Assembly: GCA_011799875.1 (NCBI GenBank)
Contig: CM022299.1
Location: 36,972,755 to 37,036,754, forward strand
Length of the DNA stretch: 64,000 nt
Reading direction: 5' to 3'
DNA from: Thinopyrum elongatum
Lineage: Eukaryota > Streptophyta > Magnoliopsida > Poales > Poaceae
The notes under the pieces were generated by a model. The model was not told where the DNA came from. It did no database searches and saw nothing but the letters and a program-made list of their open reading frames with translations. This document shows, piece by piece, positions 33,851 through 44,667 of this stretch. Position numbers and translations under genes: made by a program. Each line of letters begins with the position of its first letter. Position 1 is the stretch's first letter.

Positions 33851-35439
33851 GGCTGACGCCCAAGGTGAAAAACTAAGGGCCAAAAAAAAATACCCCAAAA
33901 AACCCAGTTTCAAGGCATGTTTTCAGCTCTAGGTTGCTTAAACAGAAAGCAATTAAAATGCAAAATGCTGCTTTTTTCAATGCTATATTCCAACCAGCCG
34001 CGATGATCATTGTACCAATAATCAATATCACCGGGCTTGAGCTGGGCTGCAATATGAGGGATATTAACGGTTGTTCGAGTTGAAAGACCCGTTCCTGTGA
34101 ATCCCGTGGTTTGAACTTGGAAAGAAGATGTCATTGCCTTGTTTTTTTATTCATCTTACCTTCACGTAAAATTGTAAAATTATATGGAAACAAAAATTAC
34201 TAGATGTCTAAATCGGTTTCCATATTTATGTTGGAAAGGGGGAGCACTAAGAATTAAATACCATCATCATTCATCAAACAGGTGGCATCTAGCAAGAAAT
34301 ATTGAGATTTGGAAGAGCTGAGATGGCAGGTTTGTGGGATGGCCGGATGGGGGAATACCTCCGTGCAACGGCGGAGCTGGGCCGCTCAGGCAGAAGAACG
34401 AAGGAACCGGGGTGGGTTGCTCCTGGCCTCCTGGCAAAGGCCGCCTCGCCGGGCAGCCTGCCTCCTCCCCGGGGTCGCCGCCTCGCCGGACATGGCCGCA
34501 GCCAAGGAAAAGGGGATCGAAGGGGAGCACGACCGCACGAGCAAGACGGCGGGCGGCGGCGGCCTGGCCGGCAGGGTAGGGTTCGTCCAAGGAGCGGTTC
34601 GTTTTTTTTTTTCCTGGCCGAAAGAACCTCGCAGTCGCAGGCAAAAGATAGCTTCTCGATCACTAGGTGGTATTGGGCCATCCTTCTCAGACCTGATGCC
34701 CAGCTAAAGGGTTAGGAGTGGGCTGCGCCCCAGGCCAATCTATTTTTTCAAAATTTGGGCTTGGAATTTTTCTAACGGCCCAGGACATTTCCTAGCCTCC
34801 CTGGGGCCCAGCTCCGCCGCGCAACTCAAAAAAAAAAAATGGAGATCGGCGACGGTGTCTCAACAACATGATTCATCAGTAGGCCAGACTGCCTCTTCCA
34901 CAACAATGATGGCAAGCCCTACTGGAGCCCTCTCCTCCAACGCGACGTCGGCATCGCATCTTCTCCGCAACGATGGCTCCTCCACAATCCATGGTGGTGG
35001 CAACGCAGCTCTCCTACACGGGAGCATGACACTAGCTTTCCTCGGCCCCGGCCGCTCTTCTCTCCTCTAGGAATATACCAGGATCTGGCCAACACAACAT
35101 GATTTTAAATTCTTAATTGACAGCTAATTAGTAGTAAAATACTAATTAGAAGGAAAAGACAAAATTACCCTTTTGAAATTTTAAACTCCACGCAAAAAAA
35201 AAATTCTTTATGGGGGAGAAGTCCATTTCAAATATAGAGTTCACACACTTATTCTGCATTATTAGCTTTTGTAACGTGCTACTTGGCTGAGTTAGAGATT
35301 ACGAATTCTCCAAGAATGTGCCTTTTAGGACTTAAAATCTTTTTATTCAAACAGGTTTTTAAAAAAAATCATAGAATCTAAATCCTAATATATTTTATCC
35401 AATAAAAATAAGATATATTAATGATTGAGATTTCTTTTG
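33851..35439. other. Transposon debris, no supported gene
   Basis: A GC-rich patch (34300-34600) makes long overlapping open frames on both strands, which is expected from composition. Several A-runs and AT-rich stretches follow. The frame at 34855-35070 is short and has no recognisable domain. Confidence 0.4.
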
Positions 35440-35875
35440 TTTTCAGTAGATACTGTTCTTAAGCTACGAGTGGAAGCTAGTTGTGGTCCTTCTGTTTTTT
35501 AGTATCTGTTGTTCTTAGGCTCTGGTTGTTGCACCCGATTTTTCCTAGTGTGTTGTAGTTTTTGTGCTTGTTTGTTGCGGTGTCCTTGTAAGCTTGAACG
35601 TATCGGTCATTTGGCCGGATGTACCCTCTCTTGTTCTTAATATATTACATGCAGTTCTTCTGCATAGATCAAAAAAGAAATATACATGGAGCTAATGTCA
35701 ATGAAAATATTCTCTCCTTGATAGGGGTGTGTGTGGTCTTCGCCGGTTTCCTTAATTAACCGTGCCTTGTTTGGTTTTTATGTCCGGTTTCCTTCATTAA
35801 CTGGATCAACTCTCTTCTTCTTAAATGCAATGCGGGAGCTCCCCGCCTTCTGAGGAGGTTCGTCAAAAATATTCT
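35440..35875 (+). repeat. Possible LINE 3' ends
   Basis: 35490-35680 has TTGTAAGCTTGAACG, GGCCGGATGTACCCTCTCTTGTTC and TTAATATATTACATGCAG, followed by an A-rich end. 35720-35870 has TTAAATGCAATGCGGGAGCTC. Both resemble the 3' tails of plant non-LTR retrotransposons. No coding domain remains. Confidence 0.35.
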
Positions 35876-35879
35876 CTCC

Positions 35880-36070
35880 ATTGACCTATCATTGCGGGCC
35901 AACGAGACGTCATTGAGCCGAAAGTCCTAAAGGTATAAATATAGGCCCAAAAGGCCGTATGTCTGAAAGTGTACTGACGACTGGGCTCTGACCGGATCAC
36001 CGGACTGAACAAGTGCAGCATGCCAATTTCGGTCTAGTGCCGACCTCAGAAGATCCAGAGTTCAGAAGCT
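35880..36070. repeat. Inter-cassette repeat block, copy 4 (partial)
   Basis: TATAGGCCCAAAAGGCC, GACTGGGCTCTGACCGGATCACCGGACTGAAC and GACCTCAGAAGATCCAGAGTTCAG are in the same order as in the blocks at 24340, 26340 and 31610. It lies between exons A and B, implying that the duplicated unit also reached this far. Confidence 0.55.
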
Positions 36071-36079
36071 ACATGTTGT

Positions 36080-36500
36080 GGCTAAATTTCGTTTTTTGAC
36101 CTTTTTCTGAAAATTGATCGAGATCTGACCCTGTTTTGCAAAAATTTCGGGATCTGACCCTTTTCTTACCGCCAGGATCCATGGCGGTAGGGTATAACAG
36201 CCTACCGCCAAGGTCCTTGGTGGTAGGGTTGCACACCCTATCGGAAAAATTCCCTAAGTATGAAACACAATGCATGCTCACACTTACCGTCGGGCACCTT
36301 GACGATAGGGTTGTACAGGCTACCGCCAGCCTGTTTGGCGGTAGGCATGTTTCCTACCGCCAAGGTCCTTGGTGATAGGTTGTTACCCCCTACCGTCATG
36401 GACCCTGGTGGTAGCAAAAGGGTTAGATCCCGAAATTTTTACAAACTAGGGTCACATCTCGATTAACTTTCAGAAAAGTGTCAAAACACGAAATCTTGCC
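36080..36500. mobile_element. Non-autonomous element with about 85-bp terminal inverted repeats
   Basis: The left arm (36080-36165: GGCTAAATTTCG, TTTTTGACC, ATTGATCGAGATCTGACCC, AAAAATTTCGGGATCTGACCC) is matched in reverse complement by the right arm (36415-36500). The interior holds several hairpin-prone copies of TACCGCCAAGGTCCTTGGTGGTAGG-like sequence (split here by position: 36167-36230, 36285-36345, 36350-36415). There is no coding capacity. The long arms suggest a Mutator-like or related DNA transposon. The target-site duplication is not clear. Confidence 0.6.
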
Positions 36501-36509
36501 ATGTATATT

Positions 36510-38205
36510 ACGCAGTTCCACTTGTCGAATGATACACGCGTCTACGTACACGTACCTGCTGACCGCACAAACCGAATCTTCTGGCAAGTACACCTAATAC
36601 AGTACACTTTATTATGTTTTCAATGTACAAAGTACACTAACTAGTGATGGCGCGCCCCTCTGCTCCCTACGAGAACGAGTAAACCTTGGAACGGACAGAG
36701 GAGACGACCGCACGCGTTTACCGGACAAATCTCGTGCCAGCAGCGAGGTCAATCAAGCACAGCAATCCACCAGTCAACAGTCAATGGCGCCGCCACCAAA
36801 CGATGTACTTAGGGTTCTAAGTAGACCGTCTGCTGCGTGAATATATGAACACCACCAGAAAAGCCAACGGTGAAATCTCCATGGGGCCTACGGAAGATTG
36901 GGACGGCACTGGTTGGCTGGCTAGCGCGACGACAATACGCCACCATGCGCGCGGCGGAAATGCAACGAACCAGGGAGGAAGCTGGACCAGACTAATCAAA
37001 CGCGCATGTGCCAATATCCGCGTCGGCACGCGCTGGTACAGTAGAGTAGAGGCAAGTGGCGGCGTGGGCGAACTCACCGGCGCATCGTAGGACCTAATTA
37101 AGTTCAGCTTCAGCGCGCAACTGTTTCAGCATAGAATAAGTGCATGCATGCATGTCCGATGGCACAGCTCCATGCGCATGCACGTAGCTAGGTTGCGAGA
37201 CGTGCTGTTGCACGATCTCCAGTTTCTCGTTTTTCTGTTTTGATGTAAACTCCTTATCGGTATGGCACTAGTGACGCAGTCATGGGATGGCGCGACAAAC
37301 GCGGATCTAGAGCAGCTGATCGGGAGGTAGTTAGCTTTGTAATCGCTAAGGTAAAGCAAGCGGAATAACAGAAAACGCTGTCGAGTTCGACGGCACAAAA
37401 TATACTAGTGTCTTCTTCCTCGCGTGTGTTCATCTCTCTCTCGCTCGTTTCTCCTCTCGATCGATCCGGCAACAACACGCATGAGTTCTAGCAAAACTGT
37501 AAATTTATTGGGTGTCAAAGGCGTACGGGTGGCGGCATATCAGCCGGCCGACGGAGGCGAGTCAAGGCGACACCGTAGCATGAAAGTTCGGGCGGGTGGC
37601 TCCCGCCAACATCAATTAGGTTTATAGGGAAAGTTGCATCTCCCTCAATTAATCTATATGCGCGGAGATGGGGTGTTTTTAGTAGAGATCCTAAAAAAAA
37701 TGGGGTTTAGGAGAACTGCTGGAGCAGGTTTTTTTCCTCAACTTCCCCTATATGTGTATTTTGTGGGAAATAGCGTAATTGCTGGAGATGTTCTCAGTGC
37801 ATCTCTAGTGAAAAAAATATGGTGCCTAGCCGAACTCTTAAATTTAACTTTCTAAATATTTTTTAGAAAAATTAAACATCGATAGCCAAACTTGAATTAA
37901 ACTACATTGCATAACATGGATATAAAACACCCATAACAAAATTCGGTTCAAACTGCATTGCATAGCACGGATTTAGACTAGTCGATTCAAACAAAATAAT
38001 AAAAACTAAAAAGGCTATTCAGAGTCGGAGTCTATTTTGGTCAGGACCTTCTCCCAATTCACACAGGGGCGGAGACGGGCCTATGGCAAGTTGGGCAATA
38101 GCCCTAGACCTAGTAACAATGGCCCTTGTAATTTCTCCTTAGAAAGTACAAAAAAAAAATCTTCAAAGTGCGTCATTCAAGGTACTTAGCCTTAGGCATA
38201 ATCTG
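36510..38205. other. Intergenic sequence, no supported gene
   Basis: No frame longer than about 90 codons and none with a recognisable domain. 37430-37480 contains a CTCTCTCTCGCTCG patch. 37780-38060 is AT-rich with repeats of AACTACATTGCATAACATGGAT and AACTGCATTGCATAGCACGGAT at 37899-37970, which lead into the pseudogene at 38206. Confidence 0.4.
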
Positions 38206-38819
38206 ATGCTAGCTCCACCTCTGAATTCACACCACTCAGGCAGAGCCGCCGAAGCAGGAGTCAGAGTCAAAGTCGTTAAACGGAAGATCGATCACTTCTG
38301 GTCCACGCCCCCCACCCCCCCTCCCCGCGCCGGCGAATGGCTCAGCCTCGTCCTCATCGGTAGTCACCTTCTTGTACATCTCGAGCCACTGACGCTCCTC
38401 GGCAACGAGCTCCGAATGCATCTGGCGGAGCTCGGCCATGTACTCTTCATCGACGCACGCCGCCTCGAGCCCCTCAAAGGCTTCCCAATTCTCCCGTAAC
38501 TCGCAGCAAGAGACCGCTCGGGATCGATGTCGACGGGCCCCGGGACCTCGCCACTGCCGATGGGAAAATTGGTCTCCGCCCGGCTGCCATAGAGGCTCAC
38601 TGCCTTCTTGTCGTACGCCCTCGCCGACGACTAGAAGGAGCCAAGCCAGTACATGCGGTTAATGTCCCCGTCCTTGATTTTTGACACCCACGGCCGCTGC
38701 CGCACGCTGTGATGCTCTTTTTTCTTTCGCGGCGGTAGTAGTAGGTCGGTGGTGAAGGAGTGAGAGGGGATCGGGGGGAGCCGCCGCGTGGTGCTCGGGT
38801 TGGCTGTGCGACGGGGCAT
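38206..38819 (-). pseudogene. AP2/ERF-domain-like pseudogene
   Basis: From ATG near 38819 (MPRRTANPSTTRR) the minus strand encodes VRQRPWVSKIKDGDINRMYW, then WLGSF, an in-frame TAG at about 38632, and on in the same frame SSARAYDKKAVSLYGSRAETNFP. This order (RQRPW, WLGxF, ARAYD, GSRAxxNFP) is that of the AP2/ERF DNA-binding domain of plant transcription factors. After about 38460 the frame shifts: MAELRQMHSELVAEERQWLE continues in another frame to an acidic tail ending DFDSDSCFGGSA (38236). One stop and one frameshift mark it as broken. Repeated AP2-like copies carried by transposons are common in wheat-tribe genomes; that this is one of them is inference. Confidence 0.5.
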
Positions 38820-39702
38820 CCACACTTTAACTCGGTTGGGGCAACCTCCGACGGCTAGATCCCGCCATTTTCAGGTGGCGCTAGCCGATTGGAAGCGTCG
38901 GTGGGGTGTGGGATGGTTGTGGGTTAAGGTGGGATGGATGATGGGTGGTGTGGGGTGGATTTGGGCGGCGGCTGCATCGAAGCGATGCGAGCAAGGGAGA
39001 GATGTGACATGGGAGGAAGGGAATTTTTTCGAAGAAACGGCACAGCTCGAGTAAATATAAGCGGCGGTCGAGGAGATAAGCAAAATTTTAGAGGGGCTAA
39101 AGCCGATAAGAAATCGTTTAGGTCTGGTCTAACCCCTCAAAACTGAATTGTTACTCTAACCGGTTTAAAAAAACGAGACAATTCAGGACTAGCCCTTGAA
39201 GATATATTTTTATAGAAGGAATTCTCTAAGCACCCTGGGTCACCTCCCGACTCGTACCCAGGTGGGCTTGCTCGCACCGAGTGAGCCAAGCCAGCAGGGT
39301 GACACCCTGCTCTCTACTCTAACCGGTTTGAAGAGATCGGCTAGAGATACCTAATGTATATAGGAGTATCAACGATTGACATTCCTTAAAATGAAAATGT
39401 CTCTGTTGGGAATCACTTTGCTGGTCAAAATTATGGATGATCTGGGTATGTTAGCCTACACTTTCAGAATCTTTTATGCCCATTTCGGCTGCTACGGAGT
39501 ACTCCAGTAAACAGATTACCCAGTCAATCGCTAATACTAGTCCATTCAAGCTAATACTACTGTACTATTTATCACCAAGACTTAGTGCTAGGCTGCTAAG
39601 CATGCAAGCTACTGAAAGACCAGAAAATAACAATCTGCAGAAGAAACTATAACAGACAGTCGAATTCACACGGAGATGCAGCGGAGGTGTCGAGCAACTC
39701 AC
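38820..39702. other. Intergenic sequence with a small repeat-flanked insertion
   Basis: CTCTAACCGGTTT occurs at 39152-39164 and 39317-39329, bracketing about 150 bp that contains CACCCTGGGTCACC and GGGTGACACCCTGC, which can pair. It looks like a small insertion with a duplicated flank. 39660-39702 is the start of the intron after exon A. Confidence 0.35.
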
Positions 39703-40435
39703 CGTAGTCACCGCACGTGGCCGGGTGCATGCGGCCGCCGGGGCAGAGGCACCCGAACGCGTTCGCGCCGTCCTCGTACCGGCACCCCCCGCCGGTCGCG
39801 GTGCACGCGGCGCAGTCCCCTGGCACCGTCCACTCCAGCAGGAATCCGCGCCCGACGATCCCCGCGTAGTCGTCCCACGCCCTCAGCTCCGACCCAGGCA
39901 GCACCGGCACCACCGAGTACTTGCACTCCGCCGGCCCTGCCGGCCGAGCCTCGTACCTCTGACCAGGGTGCACGGACCACGCACCCGTGCCGGAGCAGTT
40001 AAGCCAGAGCGAACCCGCGGGCGGCGGCGGCGCGCGCGAGCAGTTGTTGCAGAAGAGCAGCTCCCAGTTGGCGCCGCTGACGGCCAGCGGAGAGAGCGCC
40101 AGGCTGCTGGACACGTTGAACCGCGTCGCGCGGCAGGGGTCGTCGCTGGCGGCGACGAGGCCGCCGTGGAAGGCCACCACGGAGCGGTTGCCGTAGCTGA
40201 TGCGGAGGAGGCGGAGGTAGGACTCGCTGAGGGTGGGCGGCGTGGCGCCCGTGGGGTCATCGCACGTGACACCGAAGGTCGGGTAGCCGCAGTTGGGTTC
40301 GTGGTGACCGCGCAGCCAGAACGGGTACGTGATGGTCAGGTCGCCGCACGCCGCCGGCGTGCAGCTCGGGTCCAGCGGCTGCGCGCGCGCGCCCGTGGCG
40401 GCAAGCAGAAGCAGGAACAGTAGTAGCATCAGCAT
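39703..40435 (-). CDS. Ectodomain exon A (complete GUB_WAK_bind and WAK-associated), orphan
   Basis: An open exon from ATG 40433-40435 with leader MLMLLLFLLLLAATGARA, then CGDLTITYPFWLRG, CTTG-type cysteines, NCSGTGAW and a full C-terminal CAACTATGGGCRY...CLCPGG segment. It thus ends like exon 1 of the complete gene, not like cassettes B-F. Two donors fit in the same phase: GAC TAC G|GTGAGT (exon end 39703) and TGC G|GTGACT (exon end 39712); the first has the better consensus, the second matches the complete gene's position. The coding part is very GC-rich. No membrane or kinase exons follow within 18 kb except those at 21490-19955. It is either a first exon whose kinase was lost or displaced, or a distant member of the array. 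An N gap lies 80 bp upstream. Confidence 0.72.
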
Positions 40436-40516
40436 CTCGGGATTGTTCGAGATATTTTAATTTTAAGATGTGGAATGAGAGTGGATCGTAACTTGTAGTG
40501 CGGCCGGGGATGGTCG

Positions 40517-40529
40517 NNNNNNNNNNNNN
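40517..40529. other. Assembly gap (13 N)
   Basis: Thirteen undetermined bases lie in the presumed promoter or leader of exon A. True length and content are unknown. Confidence 0.99.
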
Positions 40530-41460
40530 TCCATGGACAAGGAGGTAACGGGTGAAGAGAGCGGCCGATTTTTCTGACATTTTGGGCGCTTGATTACGGA
40601 CGCTACAGAGTTTTGGTCAGCAGTCCAATGGTAGAATTTTTGAGCATGGTCTTGATCAAATCCTCACGGCGTTATTTAGCAATTTTCTCGGATGACTTCG
40701 TGCATGCGTGCGAGAATCGGGGAGAGGAAGAACGTGTCTCATATTACTACTAACTTAGATATTTGATGGATGCAGCGGGGAGAAAAAGTTTCCCAATCTT
40801 ATATTCTTAAGAAGTTAGTCCCAATTCTCTAAACAAGCAAGATGTCCACCTAAAAGTTCCAGCAAGCAATGCATTTAAGTCATGCACAACATGCAGCCAT
40901 CCCACATCAGCATAGACGACACATCAGCAGTTCAATTTCCAATTGTTCCTCCATTCAGTAATAGCAAGCAACGTGGCGCCATTTCTTCAGTAACAGCCGA
41001 ACTGATTCGTCATGCATGCATTTCGTGTTGTCCTCTTATTCATGAAGTTATGTCATCTTCAGTTACTCTCCTCACTGGATATGTTGTTCCAAAACACTAA
41101 CGGGTTAATTTATTTCAGCCATAAGTGGAGGGCTGCATCAATTTTTTGTACCGGAGAGAGCTGCAGCAGTATGTAACCGAGGGGCCCAATATTCTTCAAA
41201 TCCAAAATTTCCCCTTCCTTACTAGACGAGAAAGTCAGAAATATTAAAGCTGGGAGTTCATTCAAGGTGTGTACACATGTGGTTTGTATTGTTTATTTCC
41301 CTTCTCTCTTTTTTTCGAGAGTACGCCTAGACGTACCATATTTTTATAGAAGACAAAAGATCAAATATAAGAGACTATGACTTGCTACGAACACCAAGTG
41401 TAGTAAACTCCACACCCACACTTACAACAACACTTACAGACACAACACATAGGAGCCTAT
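40530..41460. other. Intergenic sequence, no supported gene
   Basis: AT-leaning sequence without a recognisable frame, repeat or element end. It ends at the CACTA terminus, preceded by TAT (41458-41460), which may be the left copy of a 3-bp target duplication. Confidence 0.4.
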
Positions 41461-41475
41461 CACTACCAGAATAAC

Positions 41476-42245
41476 CTTATATGCCTACGGCCTTATATAT
41501 GCCGACGGTTGCCGTAGGCATAGAAGGATCTATGCCGACGGCTTCGGGAAAACCGTAGGCGTAGACAAGCCGTCGGCATAACTCCATCTATGCCGACGGG
41601 GGCCGTAGGCATAGAAACGCCGTCGGCATACTAACATTTATGCCTACGGCAGCCGTAGGCATAGTTTGGCCGTCGGCATAGAGATGGCCTTGGTGGCCCT
41701 GGGACAGCCGGCGGGCTCATGCCGTCAAACGTATGCCGACGGCCCTAACGTCGGCCGTCGGCATACCTCACTGTGCCACGTCATCGATCCGCGGCACCGT
41801 GGGCCCGGGGCTATGCCGACGGTTATGCCGTCGGCATAGCTCGGGGCCCACGGTGCCGCGGATAGATGACGTGGCAGGGAGCTATGCCGACGCATATCTA
41901 CGTTCATTTTTTTTATTTTTTTCCTGTTTTTTAATAATAATTTTTTTTAAAAAAATTAATTAATTAAATTGAGCTATGCCGACGGCATAACCGTAGGCAT
42001 ATCTACGTATAATTTTTTTTAAAGATTACATCCGCGTCTACTGCCGCGTGGGGAAAAACGTGGACCGACAATCGCGGTACTACCGCTCCTCGGGAGCGGT
42101 ACTACCACGATAGGGGCGGATGTAAGAAATTACATCCGTCCCTTACTTCCGCACGTCAGCGGTACTACCGCTCTGAGGAGCGGTACTACCGCTCTGAAGA
42201 AAAACTTCCGATGCCGACGGCCAAACCTATGCCGACGGCCAAACC
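41476..42245. repeat. CACTA subterminal repeats
   Basis: More than fifteen copies of A-TGCCGACGG or its complement CCGTCGGCAT (also TGCCTACGG/CCGTAGGCA variants), many paired head to head (for example 41813-41840). Further copies occur at 43751-43778 and 43828-43838. Such arrays are the binding sites for the element's own protein. 42045-42200 adds palindromes built on GCGGTACTACCGC (42073, 42093, 42160, 42180). Confidence 0.85.
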
Positions 42246-43610
42246 TGTGGGGGAGGGGTAGCAATGCCGCCAGGTGTTGCGGTGGGCCCTCCTACGGTTG
42301 TGGAAGCATGGTGGCAGGCGCAGGCACCCGTCACGCGGCTCCGGGCAGTGCCCCCCTCACGGGCGTCGCTGCCGCCGTGTCCCGGAGGGGGGAATGGCCA
42401 CGCCGGGCCGACACGGAGGGAATCTTGGGGTGGGATGGGCCGGGTGTAGCTATGGGCTGGGCTATGACAACCAGGTGAAAAGGTCAACCGGTCAAACCCT
42501 GTCCGGCGAAAGTCAAAGGGCTAGACCCAACGGTCGTCTGTGTCAGGGTTTGACACGCGAAGAGCAATCCGCGTAGAGGGAAGTGTTCAGATACTTCTCC
42601 ATCACCAAAAATTATGAAAAATTACCATCAGTCCTATAGCACATGTGCCCACGTCGTGTAAAAAACTAATGATTTTATCGCGCTCCGAGTATTTAATAAT
42701 ATTCACGCCGCATCGTTACCGCAGAACGTCTACTACTGTGTCATCGCCGTCCGTGAGGGGGGCCACACCCCGGAGACGCGTGCCGCCTCTTCGGACATGC
42801 CACCACACCGTACGACATGTATGAGGGCCCGGTGCGATGCTCCGGTGGCATTGCTACCCCCAGGGCCCCCGTCCCATCTAACCCTGTAGTGTTTGACCAC
42901 AGGATCTAGCCCTTTGACTTTGCACGGACAGGCTTTGACCAGTGGAACTCTCCACCCGGTTGTGTTAGGTCAGCCCATAGGAACACTTTGGAGCAACATC
43001 CGGGCGAAAGCCGCAGCAAGATCCCATCCGTGTAGACCCGACGCGTCCGTTTCCCCCCTCCAGGTGCCGGCGGCGGCGCCGTCCGTGAGGTGGGGCCACA
43101 CCCCGGAGACGCGTGCCGCCTCTTCGGACATGCGACCACACCGTACGACATGTATGAGGGCCCGGTGCGACGCTCCGGTGGCATTGCTACCCTCCCAGGG
43201 CCCCCGTCCCGCCGTGTAGACCTCACGGGCGTGGCTGCCGCCGTGTCCCGGAGGGGGGAAACGGCCACATTGGGCCGACACGGATGGAATCTTTGGGTGG
43301 GTTGGGCCGGGACGGTGTTGGGGGGTGCAGCTATGGGCTGGGCGATGACAACCAGGTGAAAAGGTCCACCGGTCAGACCCAGTCCGGCGGAAGTCAAAGA
43401 GCTAGATCCGGCGGTCGTCTGTGTCAGGGTTAGACGGGACGGGGTACCGGAGGGGGGTAGCAATGCCGCCAGGTGTTGGGGTGGGCCCTCCTACGCTTGT
43501 GGAAGCGTGGTTGCAGGCTCAGGCACCCGACTCGCGGCTCCGGGGTGTGCCCCCCTCCACGGACGACAGTGTCGCCGTCACTTCGAGGGGGGAATCGTGC
43601 GGGTACGACT
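42246..43610. repeat. Direct and inverted internal repeats of the CACTA element
   Basis: GGGGTAGCAATGCCGCCAGG occurs at about 42255 and 43455. GTGTCCCGGAGGGGGGAA occurs at 42378 and 43243. GACGCGTGCCGCCTCTTCGG occurs at about 42774 and 43109. GATGACAACCAGGTGAAAAGG-like sequence occurs at 42465 and 43345. Part of 42896-43030 is the reverse complement of the same units. The open frames across this stretch are GC-composition effects. Confidence 0.7.
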
Positions 43611-43845
43611 GAATATGTTTTTATTTTTTTAAGTACTTTACATCGGTGCCGAACTTGTCACCTGGATAGCTAGCTTATGTAAAATTAACAATTGTATTTT
43701 GGTAGGACATTTTTAAAATAAATTGATTTTAATGTAAAAAAAATACAGCTATGCCGACGGCTAGGCCGTTGGCATAGCTCATACCTTATCCACTCGGCTC
43801 TGTCCGTAGCAGGTGGGACCAAGCCTATGCCGACGGCTAGAACCT

Positions 43846-44400
43846 TATCCTCGCTGCACGGCTCCTCTCCTCCACTCGTTTCTCTCCCCCAACCGCCGCT
43901 GCCACCCTCTCCACGCGTTTGTCCCCGCCCCGCGCCGCGCCGCCGCCGTCCCCGCCCTAACCCACGTCGTGCCGCCGTCCTCCCCGACCCGCGCCGCTTT
44001 CCTTCCCGCCCCTCCGTCCTCGCCCACCCCTCGCCTCCCCTCTACTCCTCTTTCCTCCCTGCTCCTCCCCTTCCTCTCCCTCCCCCTTCTCTCCACCCAC
44101 CCTCTCCATTCGCCCTCCCTTCCCCTGTCCCCGCGCTCCCGCCGTCCTTCCTCTTCGCTCCTCCCCTTTCGGCCTCCTTCCTCCTCCCCATCCCCTTTTC
44201 CTCCTCCATTGCCTCTCTACCCTCCCCTTCTCCCTCCTTCTTTCCCCAAGTTCTCTCCTCCTTCCTCTGTCCTGCTCCCCTTACCATCCCTGTTTCTCCC
44301 GCCTGTCGCCTCGGGCCCTTTGTCTTTCTTCCTTCCTCCCCCCGCTCGCCCCCACCCTCCTCCTCCCCCTCCTCTCCTCCTACCAACCAGCCGGCCCTCT
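43846..44400 (+). other. Pyrimidine-rich tract inside the CACTA element
   Basis: About 550 bp of almost only C and T on the plus strand (for example 44010-44300), producing long Pro/Ser/Leu-rich open frames in two plus-strand frames and purine-coded frames opposite. It ends at CTCTAC|GTGAGTTTTTTC (44397-44413), a plausible splice donor. It could be an untranslated leader exon of the transposase gene; the encoded proline-rich frames are not supported as proteins. 44414-44667 is AT-rich, intron-like sequence. Confidence 0.5.
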
Positions 44401-44667
44401 ACGTGAGTTTTTTCTTTCTTTTTTTAGTGTTTTGCTACTATTTTTAGGTGGATGAATGCATAGATGATGGAATGTATGTCATATTTGTTAGATGTAGTTA
44501 GTTTGCAAAATATTGATCAATGGATGTTATTAGCAATATGATTTTTTTTTTCACGTTTGAAGTGTGAATGTTGTTATGTGATGTGTGATTATATACTTTT
44601 TGCACGGTGGTATTTTGATCATGATGGTGTTGCTACAAAACAATGATGAAATATTTTTTGACACTTA

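Noticed and set aside
33509..33863. Short frames on both strands in the spacer upstream of cassette B
   Set aside because: No homology to the ectodomain exons and no domain; treated as spacer.
34267..34715. Overlapping frames of 80-137 codons on both strands
   Set aside because: GC-rich patch with open frames in five frames at once, no leader, domain or splice logic; not supported as a gene.
39676..40423. Plus- and minus-strand alternative frames over exon A (up to 232 codons)
   Set aside because: GC-rich codon-position shadows of exon A; they lack any recognisable domain.
43813..44447. Two Pro/Ser/Leu-rich plus-strand frames of about 200 codons and a Glu/Arg/Gly-rich opposite frame
   Set aside because: They arise from the pyrimidine tract, which has few stop codons in any frame; no independent evidence of coding.
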